From Bacteroidales bacterium (GTDB lineage: Bacteria > Bacteroidota > Bacteroidia > Bacteroidales > Muribaculaceae): a stretch of DNA of 64,000 nt. Shown here one piece after another: positions 1 to 10,265 of the stretch. The stretch lies in contig SUXI01000004.1 of NCBI GenBank assembly GCA_015060975.1, forward strand, positions 1 through 64,000, read 5' to 3'. The notes beneath the pieces were generated by a model that was not told the origin of the DNA, made no database searches, and worked only from the letters and a program-made list of their open reading frames with translations. How positions within the stretch are numbered: the first letter of the stretch is position 1; every line of letters starts with the position of its first letter. Both the position numbers and the translations under genes were made by a program.

Positions 1-2
1 TA

Positions 3-191
3 AATGATATTTTTAGAAGAAGCGTTACGCCATCATGGACTCAATATAGTCCATATATATATCAACACCATATTAATAAATACGATACAAGATATGCATC
101 ATTAACATTAAGCTATCAATTTACTTCTGCTAAACATTCAGTAAAACAAAGAGTGATAAATCAAGAAGAGTTAAGACGTATTCAAGAATAA
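3..191 (+). CDS. C-terminal end of an outer-membrane beta-barrel / TonB-dependent-receptor-like protein (partial, truncated by window edge)
   Basis: Open frame from base 3 reads NDIFRRSVTPSWTQYSPYIYQHHINKYDTRYASLTLSYQFTSAKHSVKQRVINQEELRRIQE*, an alternating beta-strand pattern with a basic tail; stop TAA at 189-191. Confidence 0.55.
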   Translation, partial: NDIFRRSVTPSWTQYSPYIYQHHINKYDTRYASLTLSYQFTSAKHSVKQRVINQEELRRIQE

Positions 192-303
192 ATCAAATTT
201 ATCGTTATTACTCTTTTTGAGCATAAATCTTATGCTGTTGTAGTATTCATTACAGACTTAATTTATTCGATTGTTAATGAGATAATAATTACACTTTTGG
301 GTA

Positions 304-334
304 TTTGTTAGATGCTCAATTATATATAATTTTG
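304..334 (+). promoter_or_regulatory. Bacteroidetes-type promoter: -33 TTTG (304-307), 19-bp spacer, -7 TAATTTTG (327-334)
   Basis: Matches the TTTG / TAnnTTTG consensus with canonical spacing, about 58 bp upstream of the CDS at 393. Confidence 0.6.
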
Positions 335-392
335 CTGGTAGAAGTGTAACAAATCAAGTTTTGTTGTGTCTAATTAGTATAAAATAATAGTC

Positions 393-1637
393 ATGAAAGG
401 AAAAAGAATTTTAGTTAGTTTGGTATTTATCGCGATGTCGATAATGTTAGTAGTAGCAAACAATCAGTCGGAAATGATTGCCAAGGCGAAGAAAGTTACT
501 GCAGAGGCAAATACGCTTTTTAATAGCGGACAAAAGCAAGATGCGATAGAATTGTTGGAGAATTTTTTAGTGGAATTTGACAAACTGCCAGCCGATGAAA
601 AACAAAAGTTGTCATATATTGGAGGTTGGCGTAATTTTTATCTTGCGGCTTATTATTCCGATTTGAATATAATTGATAAGGCTATTTCGTGTTTGAATAA
701 AGCGGTGGATTATGGCTTGGATGAAGATCCTAATTTTTATTATTCGCTTAAAAATTCAGAGATTTTTGATAACATTCGCAATATTAATGAATTTGCGTTG
801 ATTTATAATCCGTTGCTTCAAAAATATGATTTTCTAACAATATTAAAAAATACTGGCTCATATTGTGTTGACAATTATAATTATAAGTTTTCGTATCAAT
901 CACCCGATAATGACGATTTGGATAATATCAAGAACTATTTCAATTTAGATAGTGTGGCTGGTGATGGGGATGAACTTAGTAAAATCAAACGAGTACTTTC
1001 ATTTGTAAACAAGCTAATACCTCATGATGGTCAAACTGACTTTCATGAGAACCCTAATTCGGTTATTGAGATGGTGGAATTGTGTAATTCAAAAAATCAT
1101 GGAGCAAGCTGCCGTTCATTAGCAAAATTGCTTAATGAGTGTTATTTGTCATTGGGGATAAAATCAAGATTTATAACTTGCTTACCTAAGAAGTACATTA
1201 GTGATTGTCATGTTATAAATGCAGTGTGGAGTACTCAATTGAATAAGTGGTTGTGGGTTGACCCCACATGGAATGCGATGGTGATGGATGATGCAGGTAA
1301 TTATCTCTCAGTACAAGATGTGCGTTATCGCTTACGCAATGATTTGCCATTGAAACTTAATGATGAAGCACAAATTAATAAAGGTGAAAAGAAAATTGAT
1401 GCCGATATAAATGAGTATTTATATCATTATATGGCGAAGAATCTGTATTATATTTATTCGTCAAAGGACTTTTATTCGGGAATTGAATATAGAAAAGAAT
1501 TGTCTGATGATAGAAAGATGATTTATCTTGTTCCATCAGATTTTAATATCGAGAAAGATGTTATTGGACGTGGAGATGAGAAATCGCCCAATAATATCAT
1601 TACAACAAATGATGATATGTTTTGGCAAAGACCATAA
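393..1637 (+). CDS. Transglutaminase-like domain protein with signal peptide and TPR-like N-terminal region
   Basis: Hydrophobic N-terminus; Cys (NHGASCRSLAKLLNE), His (DCHVINAVW) and Asp (LWVDPTWNA) arranged as in transglutaminase-like enzymes. Confidence 0.75.
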   Translation: MKGKRILVSLVFIAMSIMLVVANNQSEMIAKAKKVTAEANTLFNSGQKQDAIELLENFLVEFDKLPADEKQKLSYIGGWRNFYLAAYYSDLNIIDKAISCLNKAVDYGLDEDPNFYYSLKNSEIFDNIRNINEFALIYNPLLQKYDFLTILKNTGSYCVDNYNYKFSYQSPDNDDLDNIKNYFNLDSVAGDGDELSKIKRVLSFVNKLIPHDGQTDFHENPNSVIEMVELCNSKNHGASCRSLAKLLNECYLSLGIKSRFITCLPKKYISDCHVINAVWSTQLNKWLWVDPTWNAMVMDDAGNYLSVQDVRYRLRNDLPLKLNDEAQINKGEKKIDADINEYLYHYMAKNLYYIYSSKDFYSGIEYRKELSDDRKMIYLVPSDFNIEKDVIGRGDEKSPNNIITTNDDMFWQRP

Positions 1638-1655
1638 AAGAAGTTATATATAACA

Positions 1656-1684
1656 AAAAAGCCTTGATTTTAACAAGGCTTTTT
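1656..1684. terminator. Bidirectional Rho-independent terminator between convergent genes
   Basis: AAAAAGCCTTG-attttaa-CAAGGCTTTTT perfect inverted repeat with A/T tracts. Confidence 0.85.
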
Positions 1685-1710
1685 GCTATTGCTTATATTC
1701 TCTGATATAA

Positions 1711-3177
1711 TTAATGAGAAAGGTGATATCTGCGAGATGCATCAATGCGCAGAAGTATAAATAAAAGTATTGTAAAACCCCATAAAGAAGAACCTCCATA
1801 ACTAAAAAATGGCAATGGAATTCCGATAACAGGACATAGTCCAATGACCATTCCTATGTTAATACAAAAGTGAAAAATTAAATAACATGCTACACAATAA
1901 GAATATACACGCCCAAAAGTAGTAGGTTGCCTTTCTGCTATTTTTATTATTCTTAATATCAAAGCTAAAAATAACATTGTAACAATAGATGTCCCAATAA
2001 AACCTTCTTCTTCGCCTATTGTGCAAAATATAAAATCGGTGTGTTGTTCCGGTACATATTTCAGTTTTGTTTGGGTTCCATTTAGAAAACCTTTACCGGC
2101 AAAACCGCCTGATCCAATAGCTATTTTAGATTGATTTACGTTGTATCCGGCACCTCTGAGGTCTTCTTCTATTCCAAGTGCAACTTTTATGCGTTGTTGT
2201 TGGTGAGGTTCAAGAACATTGTCAAAAACATAGTTGACAGAGAATAGAAATGATATAGATAGAATAATGGTAGCAATAGTTATTAGTATTTTATTGGATT
2301 TATATTTGAATAGTTCAAACAAACAATATAAAATTGAAATGGCTATTGCTGAAATAAAATATATTGTTCCATTTATTTTTAAATTAAATAACGTTAGTAT
2401 ATAGATAATAATTGCAGATATTGTAATACATATTGTTATTTGACGTGCAATATTATATTTTTTACAATAAAAAGCCAACATTAAATTCATGATAGCAATT
2501 AGTAGAATATATATGTAAAATTCTCCGGAAGGAATTCCCAATATAATAGTTTCGGAGAATTTAATTGCTACAACAAATATTACTATCGCTAATAGAGCTG
2601 CAAATAGTATTAGTCCGCTCATTCCTTCACGATATAACACAAAGAATAATGATAAATACACCAAAGCAGAACCTGTTTCATTTTGAGCAAGTATAAGAAC
2701 AATAGGGATAAATATAATAGTGATAGCTTTAAAGAAATTTTGATTATTACCTTTAATTGTAAAATTATATGCGTTAAATAATTTTGCAAGAGCAAGTGCG
2801 GTAGCGAATTTTGCAAATTCTGCTGGTTGTAAACTCATTGGACCTAATACAATCCATGAGTGCGACCCTTTTATGTTGGGAGCGATAAATATTGTGATTA
2901 TAAGCAGTAATATCATACCTATATATATAGGATATGCATAAGTTTCATACAAGCGAGAGTCAATGAGAAGGATAACTAATCCTAAAATAAAAGATAAACC
3001 AATCCAGCGAATTTGTTTGCCTGAAAACTCATCAAAGCTAAACATGCTGGCATTATCATAGTCATAACTTGCTGCATAGATACTTATTACGCCAGCTATG
3101 ATCATTGTGGCATATAAAATGATTGTTGTCCAATCTAAATTTCTTATTAATGATTGTTTAGTGCTTTGTGACTCCAC
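1711..3177 (-). CDS. rodA: Rod shape-determining protein RodA (SEDS family)
   Basis: Multi-TM SEDS protein; GEEEGFIG and SYGGSS motifs; adjacent to PBP2 and mreBCD. Confidence 0.92.
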   Translation of the reverse strand: MESQSTKQSLIRNLDWTTIILYATMIIAGVISIYAASYDYDNASMFSFDEFSGKQIRWIGLSFILGLVILLIDSRLYETYAYPIYIGMILLLIITIFIAPNIKGSHSWIVLGPMSLQPAEFAKFATALALAKLFNAYNFTIKGNNQNFFKAITIIFIPIVLILAQNETGSALVYLSLFFVLYREGMSGLILFAALLAIVIFVVAIKFSETIILGIPSGEFYIYILLIAIMNLMLAFYCKKYNIARQITICITISAIIIYILTLFNLKINGTIYFISAIAISILYCLFELFKYKSNKILITIATIILSISFLFSVNYVFDNVLEPHQQQRIKVALGIEEDLRGAGYNVNQSKIAIGSGGFAGKGFLNGTQTKLKYVPEQHTDFIFCTIGEEEGFIGTSIVTMLFLALILRIIKIAERQPTTFGRVYSYCVACYLIFHFCINIGMVIGLCPVIGIPLPFFSYGGSSLWGFTILLFILLRIDASRRYHLSH

Positions 3178-5020
3178 TATTTATAATTGTATTTGATTTG
3201 AGCATTTGTAATTCCATTGACTTGCGTTCATTGCTAATGGAATCAGTAAGATATTTTTCGATTATTAGACTCCCAATAGGAACTCCGTATGTTGCCCCAA
3301 AACCTGCATTCTCTACATACACACAAACTGCAATTTTGGGATTTTTATATGGGGCAAATCCCATAAAAGCTGAATGGTCTCTACCACGAGGGTTTTGTGC
3401 GGTTCCGGTTTTCCCACATACTTCTATATCTTTAAGATTTGCGCGTTTACATGTCCCTCCGGTTACCGCCATACGCATACCTTCTGCAACAGCATTGTAA
3501 TGATTGCTGTCGATAGTAGTGCCCCGTTTTTTTAGTAAATCTTCGGGCATTATCGTATCACTTATTTCTTTTACAATGTGAGGAGTAATAAACCATCCAC
3601 CATTAGCTATTGTTGCGCATAAATTAGCTATTTGCAATGGTGTTGCAAGAATTTCGCCTTGCCCGATAGAGACGGATATTATAGTATTTGCACTCCACCG
3701 ATTTTCGCCATATACACTATTATACCATTTTGCATTAGGTATAAAACCTCTGCCTTCACTATTAAGGTCTATGCCAAGTGGATATCCAAACCCCATTGAT
3801 ACGAGGTGATTTTTCCATACTTCAAATGCTTTTGCCGATGAACCATATTTTGATTTTTTGTCAATCATAGCCTTGAATCCCCAGCAAAAATATGCATTAC
3901 AAGATGTTTCTAATGCAGGTTTTAGTGCAATTGGGGAACTATGTCCGTGACATCCAACACGCAGACCTCCGGAAATATAACCATTATAACATGGATATGA
4001 CGAACCAAGGCTAATAATGTTTTCCTGCAACAAAATCAGACCTTGTCCTGGTTTAAATGTTGACCCCGGGGGGTATGCTCCCATAAGGGCACGGTCAAAT
4101 AATGGCTTATATTTATTTTTTGTTAACTCTTTGTAATTTTTACCTCTATTACGGCCTACGAGTAATGACGGATCGTATGTGGGACTTGATACAAATGCAA
4201 GAATTTCGCCTGTAGAAGGCTCTATTGCGACAACAGCCCCAATTTTGTTTGACATTAAAGATTCGGCATATTTTTGAAGCTCAATATCAATACTAAGTTT
4301 TAGATCTTTGCCTGAAATAGGTGCAATGTCTTTGGCTCCGTTTTCATATCTTCCTTGAATGCGACCTCTTGCATCTCTAATCAATATCTCAATACCTTTT
4401 TTACCTCTTAAATATTTTTCATAACTTTTCTCTACACCAAGGTCTCCGCAGTAATCGCCGGGCTGATAGTAATCATTGTTCTTTATATCTGTGGAGTTTA
4501 CCTCTCTAATATTACCAAGTACGTTTGCCGCAGCGTGGTGGTTATATTCTCTAAGAATACGTTTTTGTATAAAAAAACCGGGATAACGATATAATTTTTC
4601 TTGTAATTTACCGTAGTCTTCAACCGAAAGGTGAGAAATCAGCCGTTGTGGGGTATATGAAGAATAACCTGGGTTAATTGAGCGGTTTTTCATGTCTCTG
4701 AATCTTTTTTTCAATTCATTTGGCTGTATCTCCAATGTTCTACAAAAGTCAATGGTGTCGAAATCTTGCACATCACGAGGTATAATCATTATGTCGTATG
4801 CAGGTTGGTTATATACTATTAGCTCTCCATTTCTATCATAAATAAGTCCTCGAGAAGGGTATATTGTTTTTTTTAGAAATGCGTTGCTATCGGCATATTC
4901 TTTATATTTATCATTATCAATTTGCAAGCTATATAATCTTATTATATATATAACTGCAATAGCAATGATAAACCCGCAAATTACATATTTTCTTTTCTCT
5001 AAATTATAGTCCTTTCTCAC
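3158..5020 (-). CDS. mrdA: Penicillin-binding protein 2
   Basis: STFK (PPGSTFKPGQ), SCNAYF and KTGTAQNP transpeptidase motifs; N-terminal TM; mre/rod context. Confidence 0.93.
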   Translation of the reverse strand: MRKDYNLEKRKYVICGFIIAIAVIYIIRLYSLQIDNDKYKEYADSNAFLKKTIYPSRGLIYDRNGELIVYNQPAYDIMIIPRDVQDFDTIDFCRTLEIQPNELKKRFRDMKNRSINPGYSSYTPQRLISHLSVEDYGKLQEKLYRYPGFFIQKRILREYNHHAAANVLGNIREVNSTDIKNNDYYQPGDYCGDLGVEKSYEKYLRGKKGIEILIRDARGRIQGRYENGAKDIAPISGKDLKLSIDIELQKYAESLMSNKIGAVVAIEPSTGEILAFVSSPTYDPSLLVGRNRGKNYKELTKNKYKPLFDRALMGAYPPGSTFKPGQGLILLQENIISLGSSYPCYNGYISGGLRVGCHGHSSPIALKPALETSCNAYFCWGFKAMIDKKSKYGSSAKAFEVWKNHLVSMGFGYPLGIDLNSEGRGFIPNAKWYNSVYGENRWSANTIISVSIGQGEILATPLQIANLCATIANGGWFITPHIVKEISDTIMPEDLLKKRGTTIDSNHYNAVAEGMRMAVTGGTCKRANLKDIEVCGKTGTAQNPRGRDHSAFMGFAPYKNPKIAVCVYVENAGFGATYGVPIGSLIIEKYLTDSISNERKSMELQMLKSNTIINSGVTKH

Positions 5021-5525
5021 GTTGTTTATTTGATATACGGTCTATTCCAAGGATTATTATGAGAGATATAACTGAACTTGAAATAATTTGTGTAATTAGA
5101 CGATAGATATTAAATAGTGAAAATGATTCAACAACAAATACACAAGTGCAATATATTAATATAATAGATAATAAATATTTAAAATAAGAAGCGAACCCGA
5201 TGGATTTTATTGATACATCTCCATCTGTAATATCTTCTTCTCTTGGAATGTATAGTTTTAATAACGGTTTACGTACAAACGCTATAATTGTACATGAAAG
5301 GGCATGCATTCCTTGTGTATTTGAAAAAATATCAATAATTAATCCCATGATAAATGAGATTGTTAAAACATAATTGATATTTAATGTCATTGGTAGTCGT
5401 ATAATTAAGTATATGAATATAATAGGAACTGCAACGTTAAACAAACAGATATTATTACATATAATGACTTGTGTAATAATTAAAATAAGAAATAAGATTA
5501 TGAGATTTATTCCGTTTTTACTCAT
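5004..5525 (-). CDS. mreD: Rod shape-determining protein MreD
   Basis: Small multi-TM protein between mreC and mrdA. Confidence 0.8.
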   Translation of the reverse strand: MSKNGINLIILFLILIITQVIICNNICLFNVAVPIIFIYLIIRLPMTLNINYVLTISFIMGLIIDIFSNTQGMHALSCTIIAFVRKPLLKLYIPREEDITDGDVSIKSIGFASYFKYLLSIILIYCTCVFVVESFSLFNIYRLITQIISSSVISLIIILGIDRISNKQREKGL

Positions 5526-5532
5526 AATTGAA

Positions 5533-6390
5533 TTATAATTTTATTGTTTTATTGTTGTCTTTATATTCAATAGAATCTAATTCAGCTTTCATGTTGTTGA
5601 TAATTACTTTTACGGTGCTTAATCGTGCCAAATCAGCTGATAATTTAACTTTTAATGTAAAGAAATTTTCATTATGGCCTTTATGTTCAGATATAACAGT
5701 TCCAACAAAGATTCCCTCAGGAAATACTGAAGAAAACCCGCTTGTTACAATTGAGTCTCCTTGTTTATATATAGTATGTCTTGGAAGCTCTTCTAATATT
5801 GCGATAGTCGGGTCTTCTGCATTCCACACAAGTGAACCAAAATTATTATATCCTTTAATTTTGCATGACAATCTTAAATCAGGATTTAAAAGAGATATTA
5901 CACGAGAAAAATTTTCTCCGACGACATTTACAATCCCTACTACACCATTTTGGTCAATTATACCCATTTCAGGTTTTATGCCATCATTTGAACCTTTATT
6001 TATTGTTAAATAGTTATGAGTGTGACTGATACTATTGTTAATTACATGAGCCAATATATAATCAAAATGATTAGTATCATCATTATACGAAATTGAGTCA
6101 TTTGGATGCATTTCTTGGAATAGACGTATTTGCTCTTTTAGTTTTATATTCTCTACTTCAAGATTTAGGCAATGACGTTGTAAATCTTCATTTATATCGT
6201 ATAAATGAAAATACGAGGAAACATTACTTGTTATCTGATATATTGATGAAGTAATCGTTCCGGCCGATGTTAAGTATATATGATGTTGGTATGGGTTATT
6301 GTTAAATAATAACACACAACTAATAATCACATATAACATAAATATAAACCAACGGCTATATTTAATGATGAAATTTATTAAGTCGTTCAC
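5533..6390 (-). CDS. mreC: Rod shape-determining protein MreC (start revised to GTG at 6390)
   Basis: MreC-like sequence VNDLINFIIKYSRWF...; the ORF-track start (6432) lies inside a perfect hairpin, so GTG at 6390 is the more likely start. Confidence 0.88.
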   Translation of the reverse strand: MNDLINFIIKYSRWFIFMLYVIISCVLLFNNNPYQHHIYLTSAGTITSSIYQITSNVSSYFHLYDINEDLQRHCLNLEVENIKLKEQIRLFQEMHPNDSISYNDDTNHFDYILAHVINNSISHTHNYLTINKGSNDGIKPEMGIIDQNGVVGIVNVVGENFSRVISLLNPDLRLSCKIKGYNNFGSLVWNAEDPTIAILEELPRHTIYKQGDSIVTSGFSSVFPEGIFVGTVISEHKGHNENFFTLKVKLSADLARLSTVKVIINNMKAELDSIEYKDNNKTIKL

Positions 6391-6402
6391 CTTTATATAA
6401 TT

Positions 6403-6438
6403 AAAGTTATGCTTTCTCCTACAAGAAAGCATAACTTT
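6403..6438 (-). terminator. Terminator/attenuator-like hairpin in the mreB-mreC intergenic region
   Basis: AAAGTTATGCTTTCT-cctaca-AGAAAGCATAACTTT, a perfect 15-bp inverted repeat; on the minus strand it is followed by TTAATTATATAAAGG. Confidence 0.7.
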
Positions 6439-6453
6439 ATTAATAAAATGTTA

Positions 6454-7470
6454 TTATCTAATAAGGAATGAGAATCTATCCACATTTTTAAGCGCTACTC
6501 CGGTCCCTTTTGCAACAGCCAAAAGAGGATCCTCTGCGATATGGAATTGGATGCCGATTTTATCGGTTAAACGTTTATCCAATCCGCGTAGTAAAGCTCC
6601 CCCCCCAGCAAGATATATTCCATTACGAACAATATCGGCATATAGTTCTGGTGGTGTTTGTTCTAAGGCACCTAATACCGCAGTCTCAATTTTAGAAATT
6701 GATTTTTCTATACAATGAGAAATTTCTTGATATGAAACCGGTACTTCCATGGGGAGTGCAGTCATTTGGTTAGGACCATGCACAACGTAATCCTCCGGAG
6801 GATTATCTAATTCGGTTAGTGCCGAACCTACGTTCATTTTTATTAATTCAGCAGTACGTTCACCGATGCGCACATTATGTGCTCGTCTCATGTGTCCTTG
6901 AATATCATCAGTAAGGTCATCTCCGGCAACATTTATACTTTTATTACTTACAATGCCACCAAGTGATATTACCGCAATTTCAGTTGTTCCACCTCCTATG
7001 TCAACAACCATGTTACCTTCAGGAGCTTCTACATCAAGACCAATACCAAGAGCTGCGGCCATTGGCTCATATATCATATATACGTCTCGCCCGTTTGCAT
7101 GTTCAGCCGAGTCCCGAACTGCACGAATCTCAACTCCTGAAGACCCTGATGGGATTCCAATAACCATTCTTAACGATGGCGAAAACCAACTTTTTGCGCT
7201 GACTTTCTTTATTAATCCTCTTATCATTGCTTCGGCAGCATTAAAGTCGGCAATAACTCCTTTGCGCAAGGGACGAACAGTGCGAATACCTTCATGCTCT
7301 TTTCCTTGCATTTGTTGAGCTTCTTTTCCTACTGCTATAAGTTTGTCGGTGCGCTTGTCCAACGCAACAATAGAGGGCTCATCAATAACAATATTTCCGT
7401 TATGTATTATGATCGTATTGGCAGTTCCTAAGTCAACTGCAATTTCTTTTGTTAGTGAGAATAGTCCCAT
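6454..7470 (-). CDS. mreB: Rod shape-determining protein MreB (actin-like)
   Basis: DLGTANT, DIGGGTTEIAVISLGGIV and YLAGGGALLRGLD nucleotide-binding motifs. Confidence 0.96.
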   Translation of the reverse strand: MGLFSLTKEIAVDLGTANTIIIHNGNIVIDEPSIVALDKRTDKLIAVGKEAQQMQGKEHEGIRTVRPLRKGVIADFNAAEAMIRGLIKKVSAKSWFSPSLRMVIGIPSGSSGVEIRAVRDSAEHANGRDVYMIYEPMAAALGIGLDVEAPEGNMVVDIGGGTTEIAVISLGGIVSNKSINVAGDDLTDDIQGHMRRAHNVRIGERTAELIKMNVGSALTELDNPPEDYVVHGPNQMTALPMEVPVSYQEISHCIEKSISKIETAVLGALEQTPPELYADIVRNGIYLAGGGALLRGLDKRLTDKIGIQFHIAEDPLLAVAKGTGVALKNVDRFSFLIR

Positions 7471-7478
7471 AATAAATA

Positions 7479-9005
7479 TTAATGTTTGAAGTGTCTAATA
7501 CCTGTGGTAACCATTGCAATATTATTTTTATTACAATAATCAATCGATTCATTATCTCTGACAGAACCGCCAGGTTGTATTACTGCATTTATACCTGCTT
7601 TATGAGCAATTTCAACGCAATCGGGGAATGGGAAAAATGCATCTGAAGCCATAACAGCTCCGTTTAAATCAAATCCAAATGATTGAGCTTTTTCGATGGC
7701 TTGTTTCAGTGCATCAACTCGTGATGTTTGACCGATACCGCTTGCATATAATTGCTTGCCTTTAGCAAGAACGATAGCATTACTTTTGCTGTTTTTTACG
7801 ATTTTGTTAGCAAATAGCAAATCATCTATTTGTTCGGGATTAACCGCACGATTTGTGACTTGTGTTAAATTTTCAGATGATTCGTTTTTCAAATCTCGTT
7901 CTTGAACCAATGCTCCGTTTAAAATCGATCTAAATTGAACTTTAGCTTCATTTTTGCAATGTTGAGCTAAAATTATGCGATTTTTCTTTTGTTTAAGTAT
8001 ATCAAGCGCATCGTCATTATATGATGGTGCAATGATTACTTCAAAGAAAATTTTATTGATTTCTTCGGCAGTCGCAGCGTCAACAGGGGCATTTGTAATC
8101 AATACCCCACCAAAAGCTGAAACCGGATCACCGGCAAGAGCATTTTTCCATGCGTCTAATAAAGACGTCCTTGAAGCAATACCACATGCATTATTGTGTT
8201 TTAATATCGCAAATGTAGTCTCGTTAAATTCACTTATCAAAGATACTGCGGCATCGATGTCAAGAAGGTTGTTGTAAGAAATTTCTTTCCCATGTAATTG
8301 GCTAAACATTTTATCAAAATCGCCAAAGAAAGAGCCTTTTTGATGAGGGTTTTCCCCATATCTCATAGGTTTTACATTGTCAATTGCAATTCGTAGAGCA
8401 GATTGTTGTTCGTTGCCATCAAAATAGTTGAAAATAGCGCTGTCGTAAGCCGAAGAAACAGAGAATGCTTCTTTTGCAAACCATCTGCGTTCTTCTATAT
8501 CCGATTGTGCACCATTGTCTTTTAATAAATCGGCAAGTGCGTTATATTGAGCTTTTGAGGCTACAATTATAACATCTTTATAATTTTTTGCGGCTGCGCG
8601 AATTAAAGAAATTCCACCAATATCAATTTTTTCAATAATTTCAGCGTCGTTAGCGCCAGAAGCAATTGTTTCAACAAAAGGATATAAATCAACAATAACC
8701 AAATCAATAGCTGGGATTGCATATTGGTTTACTTGCTGGCGATCGGTTTCATTATCTCGTCTATTAAGGATGCCTCCAAATATTTTAGGATGAAGAGTTT
8801 TAACTCGTCCGCCCAATATTGATGGATAGCCGGTTAAATCTTCTACTGCTTGGCATTTATATCCTAATGACTCAATAAATGACTTAGTTCCGCCTGTAGA
8901 AAGGAACTCAACATTGTCCTTATTTAAAAGTTCAAGAATTTCATCTAAGCCATCTTTATAAAAGACGGAGATTAGCGCGGTCTTAATTTTCTTAGTGTCT
9001 GACAT
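7479..9005 (-). CDS. purH: Bifunctional AICAR formyltransferase/IMP cyclohydrolase
   Basis: STGGTKSFIE, GRVKTLHPKIFGGIL, KHNNACGIA and ASDAFFPFPDCV motifs. Confidence 0.95.
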   Translation of the reverse strand: MSDTKKIKTALISVFYKDGLDEILELLNKDNVEFLSTGGTKSFIESLGYKCQAVEDLTGYPSILGGRVKTLHPKIFGGILNRRDNETDRQQVNQYAIPAIDLVIVDLYPFVETIASGANDAEIIEKIDIGGISLIRAAAKNYKDVIIVASKAQYNALADLLKDNGAQSDIEERRWFAKEAFSVSSAYDSAIFNYFDGNEQQSALRIAIDNVKPMRYGENPHQKGSFFGDFDKMFSQLHGKEISYNNLLDIDAAVSLISEFNETTFAILKHNNACGIASRTSLLDAWKNALAGDPVSAFGGVLITNAPVDAATAEEINKIFFEVIIAPSYNDDALDILKQKKNRIILAQHCKNEAKVQFRSILNGALVQERDLKNESSENLTQVTNRAVNPEQIDDLLFANKIVKNSKSNAIVLAKGKQLYASGIGQTSRVDALKQAIEKAQSFGFDLNGAVMASDAFFPFPDCVEIAHKAGINAVIQPGGSVRDNESIDYCNKNNIAMVTTGIRHFKH

Positions 9006-9031
9006 TTTTTATAAAAATCTAAAATGGATTG

Positions 9032-9039
9032 CAAATTTA
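9032..9039 (-). promoter_or_regulatory. Candidate -7 box (TAAATTTG on the minus strand) for purH
   Basis: TAnnTTTG match 27 bp upstream of the start; no well-spaced -33 TTTG. Confidence 0.4.
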
Positions 9040-9197
9040 CTAAAATAACTCCAAAATTCATCAACTCTTAGCTTTTTTTATCATCAAATGTTGTTTAGTT
9101 ATATCTTTGTATTTGAAATTGAATTATAAAATTAAAAAAATAGTTTTTATAGTGTAAAATATGTGTGTTTGGTGTTGGATTTGATGATTCCATTTGT

Positions 9198-9205
9198 TAC
9201 CTTTG
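9198..9205 (+). promoter_or_regulatory. Candidate -7 box TACCTTTG upstream of the DHH phosphoesterase
   Basis: TAnnTTTG match just upstream of the preferred ATG at 9222; -33 spacing not ideal. Confidence 0.35.
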
Positions 9206-9221
9206 CATCTTAATTTTATCT

Positions 9222-10265
9222 ATGACCCCTCAAGTTGTTGACATAAAAGAAGTGGGTGAGTTGAAGTTTCTATTAAGTAAATCAAGAAACATTGTAGTCA
9301 CTTGCCATGTATCTCCCGATGGAGATGCAATAGGGGCGTCGTTGGCATTATGGCATGTCTTTTTGTTGATGGGCAAGCGTGTTACTATTGTGACTCCGGA
9401 CCAAGCTCCCAAGTCTTTGTCATTTTTGCCGGGAATAAAGGACATTATTCCTTATTCATGTTATGTTGGGAAAGTTAATAGATTATTTGAGGATGCTGAT
9501 TTAATAATATGCCTTGATTTCAATTCACTATCAAGAGTTGATAAGTTAGCAGAAGCTTTTAATATTACCAAAGCTCAAAAGGTAATGATTGATCATCATT
9601 TATATCCGGATAATTTTGCCGACATTATTATATCGCAACCTAAAATGTCATCAACATGCATATTATTATACTGTGTTTTAATTCAAATTGGATTAAAAAA
9701 ATATATAAATAAAGATGTTGCAGAATGTATTTATACAGGTATGATGACAGATACGGGTAATTTTACTTATAATTCGTCAGACCCTAATATATACAAGGTT
9801 ATATCTGAATTATTAGAATATGGTATTGCTAAAGACGATATATATACTAAGGTTTTTAATACTAATACAGAATCTAGATTAAGATTAAACGGATATGCTA
9901 TTAGTCACAATATGAGAATTTATAAATCTCATAGAGCAGGTATCGTGACATTAAGTGCTGAAGAATTAAATAAATACAATTATCAAAAAGGTGATACAGA
10001 AGGCGTAGTTAATATTCCATTAAGCATTCCCGGAATAGAATATTCGGCATTTTTTAGAGAAGATGCTGAATATATTAAAGTTTCAATGAGGAGTAAAGGT
10101 GATTTCCCTGTAAATACAATATGTGAAAAATATTATAATGGAGGAGGACACAAAAATGCAGCTGGAGGAGAGTTTTTTGGAACGCTTGAAGAAGCAGTTG
10201 CATTATTTGAATCGCTTTTTAATGAAAATGATAAATATTTAAGTAACGAAAATGAAGCAGTGTAA
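9222..10265 (+). CDS. DHH/DHHA1 family phosphoesterase (NrnA-like oligoribonuclease/pAp phosphatase)
   Basis: CHVSPDGDAIGASLAL, IDHHLYPDNF and NGGGHKNAAGGEF motifs; start revised from 9165 to the internal Met (MTPQVVDIKEV). Confidence 0.88.
   Translation: MTPQVVDIKEVGELKFLLSKSRNIVVTCHVSPDGDAIGASLALWHVFLLMGKRVTIVTPDQAPKSLSFLPGIKDIIPYSCYVGKVNRLFEDADLIICLDFNSLSRVDKLAEAFNITKAQKVMIDHHLYPDNFADIIISQPKMSSTCILLYCVLIQIGLKKYINKDVAECIYTGMMTDTGNFTYNSSDPNIYKVISELLEYGIAKDDIYTKVFNTNTESRLRLNGYAISHNMRIYKSHRAGIVTLSAEELNKYNYQKGDTEGVVNIPLSIPGIEYSAFFREDAEYIKVSMRSKGDFPVNTICEKYYNGGGHKNAAGGEFFGTLEEAVALFESLFNENDKYLSNENEAV

Noticed and set aside
6599-6606. G8 tract in mreB considered as a phase-variation site
   Set aside because: Encodes the invariant GGGA motif of a gene expected to be essential, so the tract is better explained by protein constraint; it is also a useful control showing that G8 alone does not prove phase variation.
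3168-7318. Plus-strand ORFs in the track (3168-3500, 5528-6013, 6510-6695, 6953-7318, 6963-7163)
   Set aside because: Antisense to mrdA, mreC and mreB, whose motifs and operon context are decisive; typical shadow ORFs.
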